Under the pieces are notes generated by a model. That model ran no database searches and had not been told where the DNA came from. It worked only from the letters and a program-made list of their open reading frames with translations. From NCBI GenBank assembly GCA_964505325.1, contig CAZDHT010000162.1:1-12450 (forward strand): a stretch of 12,450 bases of DNA, read 5' to 3'. This DNA is from CAZDHT01 sp964505325. Its GTDB lineage: Bacteria; Planctomycetota; PUPC01. Position numbers and translations under genes: made by a program. Positions 1 to 6,061 of this stretch are shown in pieces. Every line of letters starts with the position of its first letter. Position 1 is the stretch's first letter.

Positions 1-20
1 CACCTGACAGGGGGATTCCG

Positions 21-137
21 ATGGCGAAGAAGAAGCGGTCCGCTCTCGTGGACACCAGCGTCATCCCGCTGACCGTGCAGGAGATCCTGGACGAAGAAAT
101 CGCCTACATGGGGCAGTTTGTCTCTTCCACAGAGTGA
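21..137 (+). CDS. Possible small protein, 38 aa, unknown function
   Basis: An ATG at 21 opens a 38-codon frame ending in TGA at 135-137. A good Shine-Dalgarno match, AGGGGG at 9-14, lies six bases upstream of the start, which favours a true start here. No stop is seen in this frame between base 3 and the ATG, so the frame could instead be the end of a longer gene entering from the left. The product begins with a lysine-rich stretch (MAKKKR) and continues with a mixed hydrophobic and acidic segment (VQEILDEEIAYMGQF) that could form one helix. There is no signal peptide or membrane segment and I recognise no family. It points toward the PTS operon and is not co-directional with any neighbour in the window. 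Confidence 0.4.
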   Translation: MAKKKRSALVDTSVIPLTVQEILDEEIAYMGQFVSSTE

Positions 138-401
138 TGGCTAGGTCGCCTGGAGCAATCGCCGCGCGTCGCTTGCTCATGTTCCACTCGTGGCGCCGGG
201 CATCTACCCCGGCCCGACTTCGATGGACGCCCGCGCGAGATCCGATGGGGAAATGTGCGCGCATTGTGCGCACGGTTCGGCGGAAACCCCCGGATTTCGC
301 CTTACCCTTCCGGATCAGACCGAAACGATAAACGCCCGTGCCGCAGCGGGATAAGCGAATTCTGTGCCGTGCCGGCCTCTCCCGCGCGGCCGCACATCGC
401 A
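138..401. other. Non-coding stretch, no supported gene
   Basis: About 260 bases lie between the small plus-strand gene and the tRNA fragment. Open frames here have arginine-rich compositions typical of shadow frames and no convincing ribosome binding site. Two modest hairpins are visible: GAGCAA at 153-158 pairs with TTGCTC at 173-178, and GCCGGG at 195-200 pairs with CCCGGC at 208-213. Neither is followed by a T run, so I do not call them terminators. A 7-base direct repeat TGTGCGC (254-260 and 265-271) has an 11-base period, about one helical turn. The missing 3' half of the adjacent tRNA is not found anywhere in this stretch. Confidence 0.5.
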
Positions 402-440
402 TTTTGAATCCGACGCGTCTGCCAATTCCGCCACTCTGGC
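402..440 (-). tRNA. Partial tRNA-Leu(CAA), 5' half only
   Basis: Read on the minus strand from 440, the sequence matches the 5' half of a class II tRNA-Leu. It has acceptor strand GCCAGAG, then T8-G9, a D arm of the form GCG-GAATTGGCAGAC-GC, and an anticodon loop TTCAAAA with anticodon CAA, which reads UUG. The 5' anticodon strand TCGGA is followed by TGCGA, leaving a G-G mismatch. After that the tRNA pattern is lost. No variable arm, no T arm of the GGTTCGA type and no 3' acceptor strand CTCTGGC are found in the next 400 bases. A well-placed promoter lies directly upstream. It lies 51 bases downstream of the Enzyme I stop. It is probably a non-functional remnant left by recombination or deletion in the anticodon stem; an assembly join is the main alternative. 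Confidence 0.7.
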
Positions 441-449
441 GCGGCGGTC

Positions 450-478
450 ATTCTACCGGCTCGGCGCGGGCAAAACAA
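450..478 (-). promoter_or_regulatory. Sigma70-type promoter of the tRNA-Leu fragment
   Basis: On the minus strand a -35 element TTGTTT (473-478) and a -10 element TAGAAT (450-455) are separated by 17 bases. Nine bases separate the -10 from the first base of the tRNA at 440, so transcription would begin one to three bases before the mature 5' end. This spacing is typical of a tRNA promoter and supports the view that this was once a working gene. Confidence 0.55.
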
Positions 479-491
479 GCGTCGTGGAAGC

Positions 492-2231
492 TCAAACCTC
501 CCCGATCAACTCCTGGCGCCGATGGGTCAGGGTGTCGAGCGCGTGCTCGATGTCGGCTTCCTTCATGACTTCGTCGGCGATGTCCCGCGCGTCGTCCATC
601 TTGATGAGGCGGATCGCCCGCTTGAGCTCAGGCAACACCTTGGGGCTGGTGCTGAACTCGCGGAGCCCCAGGCCCAACAGGAGCACCAGGTATGAGAGGT
701 CGCCGGACATCTGCCCGCACATCGCCACGGGGATCCCGGCGGCGTCTCCGGCATCGATGGTGTATTTGATCAGTTTGATGACCGCGGGATGCCCCGGCTG
801 GAACAGGTGCGAGATGACCGGGTTGCCGCGGTCGACGGCCAGCGTGTACTGAATGAGATCGTTCGTGCCGATGGAGAAGAAGTCCACCTCCTTGGCGAAA
901 GAGTCGGCCATCACCGCGGCGCTGGGGACTTCGATCATAATGCCCAGCTCAATGTCGAGCTCGTTGTCGATGCCCTCGGCTGCGAGATCCTCGCGCACTT
1001 CCGCGAGGATCTCCTTGACGCGGACGATCTCACGCAGTGAGGTGACCATCGGGATGAGGATCCTGATGTATCCGAAGACGGAGGCTCGGAGTATGGCCCG
1101 CAACTGGGTCTTGAACATGCCGATGCGTTCGAAGCAGAGCCGTATGGAACGGCATCCGAGGAACGGATTCGGCTCTGCCGTGAAGCGCCCGGGGGTGGCA
1201 CTGACGACCTTGTCGGCGCCGAGGTCGAGGGTCCGCACGACCACCGGCCGGGGCCACATCAGCTCTGCCGCCGAGCGGTAGGCCTCGAGGTGTTCTTCTT
1301 CTGTCGGCTCGCGGCCCTTTTGCAGGTACAGGTACTCGGTCCGGTAGAGGCCGATGCCCTCGGCGCCGTTGTCGATGGCCGTCTGGGCCTCCTCGGGGAA
1401 CTCGATGTTGGCGTACAGGGTGATGCGCCTGCCGTCTACGGTCTCGGCGGGTAATTCGTGCAGCGCATCGGCCAGGCGGCGGTCGGATTCGGTGATCTTG
1501 TGCTCGATCTCGACGTATTTGGCGAGCGTCTCTGCGTCGGGGTCGATGAACACCTGGCCGCCGCCGCCGTCCACAATGATGCGGTCGCCGGCTCCGACGC
1601 CCGCAGTCAGCCCGCGCAGGCCCACCACGGCGGGTATGCCGAGGGCGTTGGCGATGATCGCGGTGTGGGAGGTGACGCCGCCCTTCTCCATCGTGATCGC
1701 CAGGACCTTGTCGCGGTCGAAGCCCACCATCTGCGACGGCATCAGATCTTCGGCGATGATCACCACCGGCTTCTCGAGTTGGCGGACGTCGCGGGACTGT
1801 CGGCCGAGGAGCACGCGGTGCAGCCGGTTCTGGACGTCATAGATGTCCGGCACCCACCGCGCGGTGCTCTGGTCCTCGAGCAGAAGGGTGATGTACTTCC
1901 GGAGGACTTCGTCGGCGGCGGCCTCGGCGGCCACGTGGCCGGTCCGGATGCGATCGATGATGTCGTCGCACAGGCGCCGGTCGTCCAGCATGCGGATGTG
2001 GGTTTCAAAGATGGCGAGGTATTCGTCGCCGAGTTTGGGCGCCAGTCGCCGCTGGTCGTCCCGGATGCCCTCGATAGCGGTGGCGACGGCGCTCTCGTAG
2101 CGCTGGACCTCGGCCTCCACCTGGTTTTCGGGAATCTGCCGCGGGCGGACGGGCATCCGTTCGCTTTCGATGACGAAGGCCTCGCCCACCGCGACGCCGC
2201 GGGAAACCCCGATGCCCTTAAACTGTTCCAC
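492..2231 (-). CDS. ptsI: PTS Enzyme I (phosphoenolpyruvate-protein phosphotransferase)
   Basis: Cytoplasmic Enzyme I, 579 residues, close to the usual 570-580. It takes phosphate from phosphoenolpyruvate and passes it to HPr. The N-terminal HPr-binding region is followed by the swivelling domain with GGVTSHTAIIA, placing the phosphorylated histidine at residue 189. The C-terminal PEP-binding barrel has GLYRTE with Arg297, the VVRTLDLGADK segment (331-341), the family signature FFSIGTNDLIQYTLAVDR (451-468) and the catalytic cysteine at 505 in AMCGQMSGD. All key residues are present, so it should be active. The start is GTG, preceded by GAGGGAG, and lies inside the end of the HPr gene (14-base overlap), implying translational coupling. 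No IIB or IIC gene is nearby, so its phosphate probably serves regulation through HPr and the IIA protein. Confidence 0.96.
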   Translation of the reverse strand: MEQFKGIGVSRGVAVGEAFVIESERMPVRPRQIPENQVEAEVQRYESAVATAIEGIRDDQRRLAPKLGDEYLAIFETHIRMLDDRRLCDDIIDRIRTGHVAAEAAADEVLRKYITLLLEDQSTARWVPDIYDVQNRLHRVLLGRQSRDVRQLEKPVVIIAEDLMPSQMVGFDRDKVLAITMEKGGVTSHTAIIANALGIPAVVGLRGLTAGVGAGDRIIVDGGGGQVFIDPDAETLAKYVEIEHKITESDRRLADALHELPAETVDGRRITLYANIEFPEEAQTAIDNGAEGIGLYRTEYLYLQKGREPTEEEHLEAYRSAAELMWPRPVVVRTLDLGADKVVSATPGRFTAEPNPFLGCRSIRLCFERIGMFKTQLRAILRASVFGYIRILIPMVTSLREIVRVKEILAEVREDLAAEGIDNELDIELGIMIEVPSAAVMADSFAKEVDFFSIGTNDLIQYTLAVDRGNPVISHLFQPGHPAVIKLIKYTIDAGDAAGIPVAMCGQMSGDLSYLVLLLGLGLREFSTSPKVLPELKRAIRLIKMDDARDIADEVMKEADIEHALDTLTHRRQELIGEV

Positions 2232-2535
2232 GGTCGCGCTCCCTCTGAGCGTCGCGCTCTTCCTTCAGCGCTTTCCTGACCGCCTTGCGAATGATCCGGC
2301 TCAGGGCGCGGATGGCCCTGCTCGCGTCCACACCGTTCGCCTCGAGCGTCACGGGCCCTTTCTGGGCGGCCAGCTCCATCATGTCGAATATGCTCTTGGC
2401 GTCTCCCGTCTTACTGCCGCGGGAGATGGTCACCGTGGCCTGGAACTGGGCGGCCCGCTCGGCGATCTCTTGAAACGGCCTCAGGTGAAGGGCCGCTTGC
2501 CTGTCGATGGGAAGTTCAACGGAGCATACGCTCAT
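2218..2535 (-). CDS. ptsH: HPr-family phosphocarrier protein
   Basis: HPr-like phosphocarrier, 105 residues, that should accept phosphate from Enzyme I and pass it to the IIA protein. The active-site histidine is His17 in LHLRPF, followed by Arg19 and Pro20. The usual motif is G-[LIV]-H-[AS]-R-P-[AGST], so the Leu after His and the Phe after Pro are unusual. The second regulatory site is kept: Ser48 in AKSIFDMM corresponds to Ser46 of Gram-positive HPr, the target of HPr kinase, although no HPr kinase gene is in the window. HPr proteins are normally 85-90 residues; here a highly charged tail of about 15 residues (KEERDAQRERDRGTV) follows the last helix. The ATG start lies eight bases after the IIA stop, with only a weak ribosome binding site, and the gene end overlaps the Enzyme I start. 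Confidence 0.9.
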   Translation of the reverse strand: MSVCSVELPIDRQAALHLRPFQEIAERAAQFQATVTISRGSKTGDAKSIFDMMELAAQKGPVTLEANGVDASRAIRALSRIIRKAVRKALKEERDAQRERDRGTV

Positions 2536-2543
2536 GTTCGCGC

Positions 2544-3017
2544 TCAGCTCTGCGTTTCCTTGTCCGTTGCGGAAAACAGGCCGACGATCTCTCGCTTTTC
2601 CGAGGCGGCCCTCAGACGGTCCAGGAAATTCCCGCTCTTCAGTACCCGGCTGACCTGGGCGATGGCTTCCAGGTGCGGGCCGATCACGCCGTCGGGCCAG
2701 AGGATGAGGAAGATCGACTTGACCGGCTGGCCGTCGAGTGAATCGTAGTTCACGCCCGCCGAGCTGTGCGCATACGCGCCCAGCAGGCGCCGGATCTCCG
2801 GATGCTTGGCGTGGGGGATCGCCACCCCGTGCCCGATCCCCGTGGTGCCGATCTCCTCGCGGAGCATCAGGGCCTCAACGACCGAGCCGGCCGCATCCGC
2901 TTCGAGACATCCCGCTTCAACGATTGACTCGACCATCTCGGCCAGCACCTCGCGCTTCGTGGCGGCCTTCAATTCGCCGATGATGGATTCTTCGAGTATG
3001 AAGTCACCGAGGCGCAT
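2544..3017 (-). CDS. ptsN: PTS IIA protein, PtsN/fructose-type
   Basis: Single-domain IIA protein of the fructose/nitrogen-regulatory family, 157 residues, matching PtsN length. It would receive phosphate from HPr. The active site is IGHGVAIPHAK with the phosphorylated histidine at 69 (compare GxxIPHGK in PtsN). The downstream block GPHLEAIAQVSRVL (113-126) contains the second conserved histidine, His115. No IIB or IIC domain is fused or adjacent, which fits a regulatory role as in the proteobacterial nitrogen PTS, where the IIA phosphorylation state controls other proteins. Its ATG directly follows the hpf stop codon (TAGATG). The strong ribosome binding site GAGGAGGAG lies inside the last hpf codons, so the two genes are probably translated together. 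The partners controlled by this protein cannot be inferred from the window. Confidence 0.92.
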   Translation of the reverse strand: MRLGDFILEESIIGELKAATKREVLAEMVESIVEAGCLEADAAGSVVEALMLREEIGTTGIGHGVAIPHAKHPEIRRLLGAYAHSSAGVNYDSLDGQPVKSIFLILWPDGVIGPHLEAIAQVSRVLKSGNFLDRLRAASEKREIVGLFSATDKETQS

Positions 3018-3395
3018 CTACTCCTCCTCTGTCAGCTCGATCTGATCCTGTTCGAGCTCGTCCTCAAGCTCCTCGACGGGCTCCTCTCGGACAACGCCGT
3101 GGGCCCTGCGGTCGTGAAGCTTCGCCTTGTACTTCTTGACCTGCCGGGCCATGTTGTGCGATGCGAACTCCAGCGACTCGTGGACCGTCCGGCCCGTTCC
3201 CACGGCGACCAGTGTCTTGCCGCCGCTCACCGTACACACGATCTCGGCCTTGAGTTCGTCGTGTTCTCGGGTGAACGTGATCTTTACCTCGTTGATCCCG
3301 TCGAAGAACTTCCCCAGCTTCTCCGCCTCTGCCTGCGCGTGGGCGGCTTGATCCTCGCCTAACGACATGTGCCGCCCGACCAGGTTGACCAGCAT
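3018..3395 (-). CDS. hpf: Ribosome hibernation promoting factor / RaiA family
   Basis: Short-type ribosome hibernation factor, 125 residues. The family binds the decoding region of the 30S subunit and stabilises inactive ribosomes in starvation. The pattern is typical: an N-terminal beta strand (MLVNLVGRHMSL), helix AAHAQAEAEKLGKFF, strands VKITFTRE and KAEIVCTVSG, and a basic second helix (MARQVKKYKAKLHDRR, 82-97). Residues 101-125 form a strongly acidic tail instead of the dimerisation domain of long HPF, so it may act like short HPF or YfiA. The start is ATG with TTGGAGGA about ten bases upstream. It is the first gene of an operon with the IIA, HPr and Enzyme I genes, which ties ribosome hibernation to PEP-driven phosphorylation state, as in the proteobacterial rpoN-hpf-ptsN cluster, although rpoN is absent here. 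Confidence 0.92.
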   Translation of the reverse strand: MLVNLVGRHMSLGEDQAAHAQAEAEKLGKFFDGINEVKITFTREHDELKAEIVCTVSGGKTLVAVGTGRTVHESLEFASHNMARQVKKYKAKLHDRRAHGVVREEPVEELEDELEQDQIELTEEE

Positions 3396-3451
3396 ACTGA
3401 TTCGTCCTCCAAGTATTAGGTCGGCCCAGCAGCGAAATCCCTACCGTCCAG

Positions 3452-3479
3452 AGTATATCCGACGCCGGCACGGTGTCAA
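3452..3479 (-). promoter_or_regulatory. Strong sigma70-type promoter of the hpf-PTS operon
   Basis: On the minus strand a perfect -35 TTGACA (3474-3479) and a -10 TATACT (3452-3457, five of six matches) are separated by 16 bases. Transcription should start near 3445, giving a leader of about 50 bases before the hpf ATG. No sigma54-type -24/-12 element was noticed. Confidence 0.75.
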
Positions 3480-3607
3480 CACGTGCAAAATATCCACTCA
3501 ATGGCCGCCGCCGGGATTTCGTTCGACCGCCCTGCGATTTCTCCGATACTTAGAGATGATCCCAGCGGTGCCGGGAGCGGCGGACAGGCCCGCACCACCG
3601 CCCGCGC

Positions 3608-3635
3608 TTGCTTTCGGGCCACGCCAAAGTAGAAT
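3608..3635 (+). promoter_or_regulatory. Sigma70-type promoter of pilT
   Basis: A -35 TTGCTT (3608-3613) and a -10 TAGAAT (3630-3635) are separated by 16 bases. Transcription would start near 3642, about 27 bases before the pilT ATG, leaving room for the AGGAGG ribosome binding site at 3657-3662. It is back-to-back with the hpf promoter, roughly 130 bases away, so the two could share regulators. Confidence 0.5.
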
Positions 3636-3668
3636 ACATGACGCCAGTCCGCGGGCAGGAGGGTCAGG

Positions 3669-4850
3669 ATGTCAGAGGGCGGTCCTTCCGTTCACGACAA
3701 AGTGTACGAATGCACGTGTCCCGACGGCGCGCGGCGCACGCTGAGCATGATGGACCTTCTGTCGCAGTTCAAGCAGAAAGGCTTCCTCGAGGGGGGTGTC
3801 TCGCGGATCTCGGACCTGCACCTGAAGTGCGGCGCCCCGCCGTACTACCGCATCGACAACGAGATGGTCCCGTGGAGCGAACACCGTGAAGACCGCCTGA
3901 CCGAAGACGTCGTCCGCAAGCTCGTGTGGGGCCTGCTCGCCCCCGAGCAGCAGGCGAAGCTCGACGACATCGCCGAGGTGGACGCAGGCTTTCCGATCCC
4001 CGGCCTGTCGTTTCGAATCAACGTCTTCCGCGACCGGTTGGGGATTGCCGCGGCGGTGCGAGTTCTCCCCTCCGAGGTCCCGCCCATCGAAGCCATCGGG
4101 TTCCCCGACGACACCGTGTGGCAGAACATCGTCGACCTTCGGCAGGGCCTCATCATCATCACCGGCATTACCGGCTCGGGCAAGTCCACCACCATCGCAT
4201 CGCTGGTTCAGCGAATCAACGCGACCCGCCGCTGCCACATCATCACCCTGGAAGACCCGATCGAGTACATTATGACGAATAAGCGGTCGGTGATTTCGCA
4301 GCGGCAGGTCGGGCGCGACACGGCGTCGTTTTCCGAGGGGCTGCGAGCAATCTTGCGGGAGGACCCGGACATCATCGTCATCGGCGAGATGCGCGACCGG
4401 GAGACCATGGCCAATGCCCTCACTGCGGCCGAGACCGGCCATCTCGTCCTGACCACCCTCCACACGCGCGACACCAAGGGCGCGGTAAACCGGATCGCAG
4501 ACATGTTCACCGACGAGCGGCGCGACGAGATCGCGGCCCAGGTCTCGCTGACCCTTACCTGGGTGGTCGCCCAGAAGCTGGTCGCGCGGATTGACGGCAA
4601 GGGACGGATCGCCGCGATGGAGGTGCTGAGGAACACGCCCGCGGTCAGCAACCTTATCCGGCAGATGACCATCCCGCAGATCTACTCGGCGCTGCAGACC
4701 GGCGCGAACGATCACATGTGCACGCTGGAACGGTCGCTGGCGCGGCTGGTTCTGGACGGTCAGGTCTCCGCCGAGGAGGCCGAGCGCTGGGCCAACCTGC
4801 CCGAGGTGTTCAAATCCACCCTCCGCGGGGCGCGTGGGCCGCGTCGGTGA
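3669..4850 (+). CDS. pilT: PilT-type pilus retraction ATPase
   Basis: Hexameric cytoplasmic ATPase that powers type IV pilus retraction, 393 residues. The N-terminal PAS-like domain carries the SDLHLKCGAPPYYRID segment (48-63). Walker A is GITGSGKST (166-174), the Asp box contains ITLEDPIEY (192-200), Walker B is DPDIIVIGEMRD (232-243), and the His box is AETGHLVLTTLHT (254-266). The retraction-type C-terminal motif appears as NTPAVSNLIRQ (322-332). ATG at 3669 is preferred because AGGAGG lies six bases upstream and a promoter precedes it. A second ATG pair at residues 27-28 would give a canonical PilT start but lacks a good ribosome binding site. The first 27 residues are therefore an unusual extension, including CTCPDG. 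No other pilus gene is in the window. Confidence 0.94.
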   Translation: MSEGGPSVHDKVYECTCPDGARRTLSMMDLLSQFKQKGFLEGGVSRISDLHLKCGAPPYYRIDNEMVPWSEHREDRLTEDVVRKLVWGLLAPEQQAKLDDIAEVDAGFPIPGLSFRINVFRDRLGIAAAVRVLPSEVPPIEAIGFPDDTVWQNIVDLRQGLIIITGITGSGKSTTIASLVQRINATRRCHIITLEDPIEYIMTNKRSVISQRQVGRDTASFSEGLRAILREDPDIIVIGEMRDRETMANALTAAETGHLVLTTLHTRDTKGAVNRIADMFTDERRDEIAAQVSLTLTWVVAQKLVARIDGKGRIAAMEVLRNTPAVSNLIRQMTIPQIYSALQTGANDHMCTLERSLARLVLDGQVSAEEAERWANLPEVFKSTLRGARGPRR

Positions 4851-4883
4851 CCCGTCGCCGGCAACCGGTGGTCCTTGGTCCCC

Positions 4884-6017
4884 TCAGTACCTGCCATAGC
4901 TCCGCGCGGCATCAATCATTGCGTGCAGGTTTTCGTCCGGGGTATCTCTGCCGCACTGGTCGCCGGTCGAGAGGATGAACCTCCCGCCTTCTGCGGCGGC
5001 GTCGATGGCGTTCTTCGACGCGACGGCGACGTCGTCGGGCGTTCCCCTGAGCATCACCTCGGTCGTGTGCAGGTTGCCCTTCAGTATGATCTCGTCGCCG
5101 TAGAGCCGCTTGAGCTCGCCAAGATCGCAGTCGCCCATCGGCGGCGGCTCCAGCGGATCGATGACGGTGAGGTCGGTTTCCTCGGCGAAGATCCTGACGA
5201 GCTCCTTCTCGGGGCCGCAGGAATGGACGTGCGTGGGAATGCCCGCGGCCGTTGCCAGCTCAATCACTCGCTCAACCGCCGGGAAGGCCAACTCTCGGAA
5301 AATATCGACCGTCTGGAATACCAGCGTGCCGGAGCCGCCGACGCAGAGGAAGTCGGGCTTCACGTCGAGCGACATGATGTAATTGAACCGCCGCTCGCCC
5401 TGCCCGATGCGTTCCTCGGCCAGCCGCTCGTACTTCTCGGGGTGGTCGTAGTAGTCGTAGACCGCCTTCTCGTTGCCAAGCACGCACGTGCCCGTCACGC
5501 CGACGCCGACGAGGCCCTGATCGCCGAGCCGCTCCTTGCAGCGCTTCAGGTCCTCGGGCCCGTGCGGGTCGGGCCGGACCCCTTCGACCGGCTCCCATTG
5601 CACCGGCACGTCGGGCAGGCCGACACGCCGCGGCGGGATCCCGCGGACCGGCGGGTCCGCAACACGATAGACGGTGACGTTCGGCTCCCAAATGCGTTTG
5701 CCGCTCTCGGCGTACGACCGCTGGGTGACCAGGCGCTCCGGCGTGCGGTCGACGATGAAGTTCTCCCACTCGGGACCGTCCGCAGCCTCGCCGGGATAGT
5801 CAAGCCAGAAGTAGCCGTCCATCAGCGAATCGATGTCAAAGTGCTTGGCACAGTCGATGTACGCCTCCCAGACCGGCGGGTCGTTGTAGAGGTAGAGGTC
5901 CCAGAACGGCTTCCCGGTGCGGCGGGCGGGAATCATGTTCGAGAAGTCCGGCGCCACCGGGACGCAGTCGGGCAGGTCGCCTCGCAGAACAGTGAGCAGT
6001 CGTTGGCGCGGGGTCAT
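4884..6017 (-). CDS. URO-D family protein, MtaA-like methyltransferase type
   Basis: Member of the uroporphyrinogen decarboxylase superfamily, 377 residues, probably a corrinoid- or cofactor-dependent methyltransferase rather than a haem enzyme. The zinc-ligand pattern of MtaA-type methyltransferases is visible: His265 and Cys267 in THVHSCG, and Cys355 in STGDQCGRDTP near the C-terminus. Haem decarboxylases lack this cysteine pair. The MTPRQRLLTVLRGDLPDCVPV opening is the usual start of the group. The substrate is unknown, and no corrinoid protein or activating protein is nearby. It is the last gene of the minus-strand operon, 44 bases after the archaemetzincin stop. Its ATG has only a weak ribosome binding site, and a 9-bp tandem repeat fills the gap. 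The stop is 33 bases from that of convergent pilT. Confidence 0.85.
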   Translation of the reverse strand: MTPRQRLLTVLRGDLPDCVPVAPDFSNMIPARRTGKPFWDLYLYNDPPVWEAYIDCAKHFDIDSLMDGYFWLDYPGEAADGPEWENFIVDRTPERLVTQRSYAESGKRIWEPNVTVYRVADPPVRGIPPRRVGLPDVPVQWEPVEGVRPDPHGPEDLKRCKERLGDQGLVGVGVTGTCVLGNEKAVYDYYDHPEKYERLAEERIGQGERRFNYIMSLDVKPDFLCVGGSGTLVFQTVDIFRELAFPAVERVIELATAAGIPTHVHSCGPEKELVRIFAEETDLTVIDPLEPPPMGDCDLGELKRLYGDEIILKGNLHTTEVMLRGTPDDVAVASKNAIDAAAEGGRFILSTGDQCGRDTPDENLHAMIDAARSYGRY

Positions 6018-6024
6018 GGCTCTG

Positions 6025-6060
6025 TATAAGTCCTATAGGACCTATGAGACCTATGGAACG
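6025..6060. repeat. Tandem repeat, four copies of a 9-bp unit
   Basis: Four contiguous 9-base units are TATAAGTCC, TATAGGACC, TATGAGACC and TATGGAACG, starting at 6025, 6034, 6043 and 6052. They share the pattern TATRRGACC with drift at the ends, and contain the palindrome GTCCTATAGGAC. The repeat fills most of the 44-base gap between the archaemetzincin stop and the URO-D-like start, and includes the leader where its ribosome binding site should be. Its AT-rich, ordered composition contrasts with the GC-rich surroundings. Confidence 0.85.
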
Positions 6061-6061
6061 G

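Noticed and set aside
254..273. Operator-like repeat (TGTGCGC twice, 11 bases apart, ending in palindrome GTGCGCAC)
   Set aside because: No gene starts next to it, and short GC-rich repeats of this size are expected by chance in this background.
138..402. A group I intron splitting the tRNA-Leu
   Set aside because: No 3' half (T arm or CTCTGGC acceptor) appears on the minus strand within the remaining sequence, and the break falls in the stem after the loop, not at the known intron sites.
492..3017. A sugar-transporting PTS locus
   Set aside because: Only IIA, HPr and Enzyme I are present. There is no IIB domain and no membrane IIC gene.
4851..4883. A shared bidirectional terminator between pilT and the URO-D-like gene
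   Set aside because: Only a four-base CCGG stem with a three-base loop is visible, with no T run on either strand.
4884..6017. HemE, the haem-pathway uroporphyrinogen decarboxylase
   Set aside because: The zinc-ligand pattern HxC plus a late Cys is that of methyltransferase-type members, and no haem genes are nearby.
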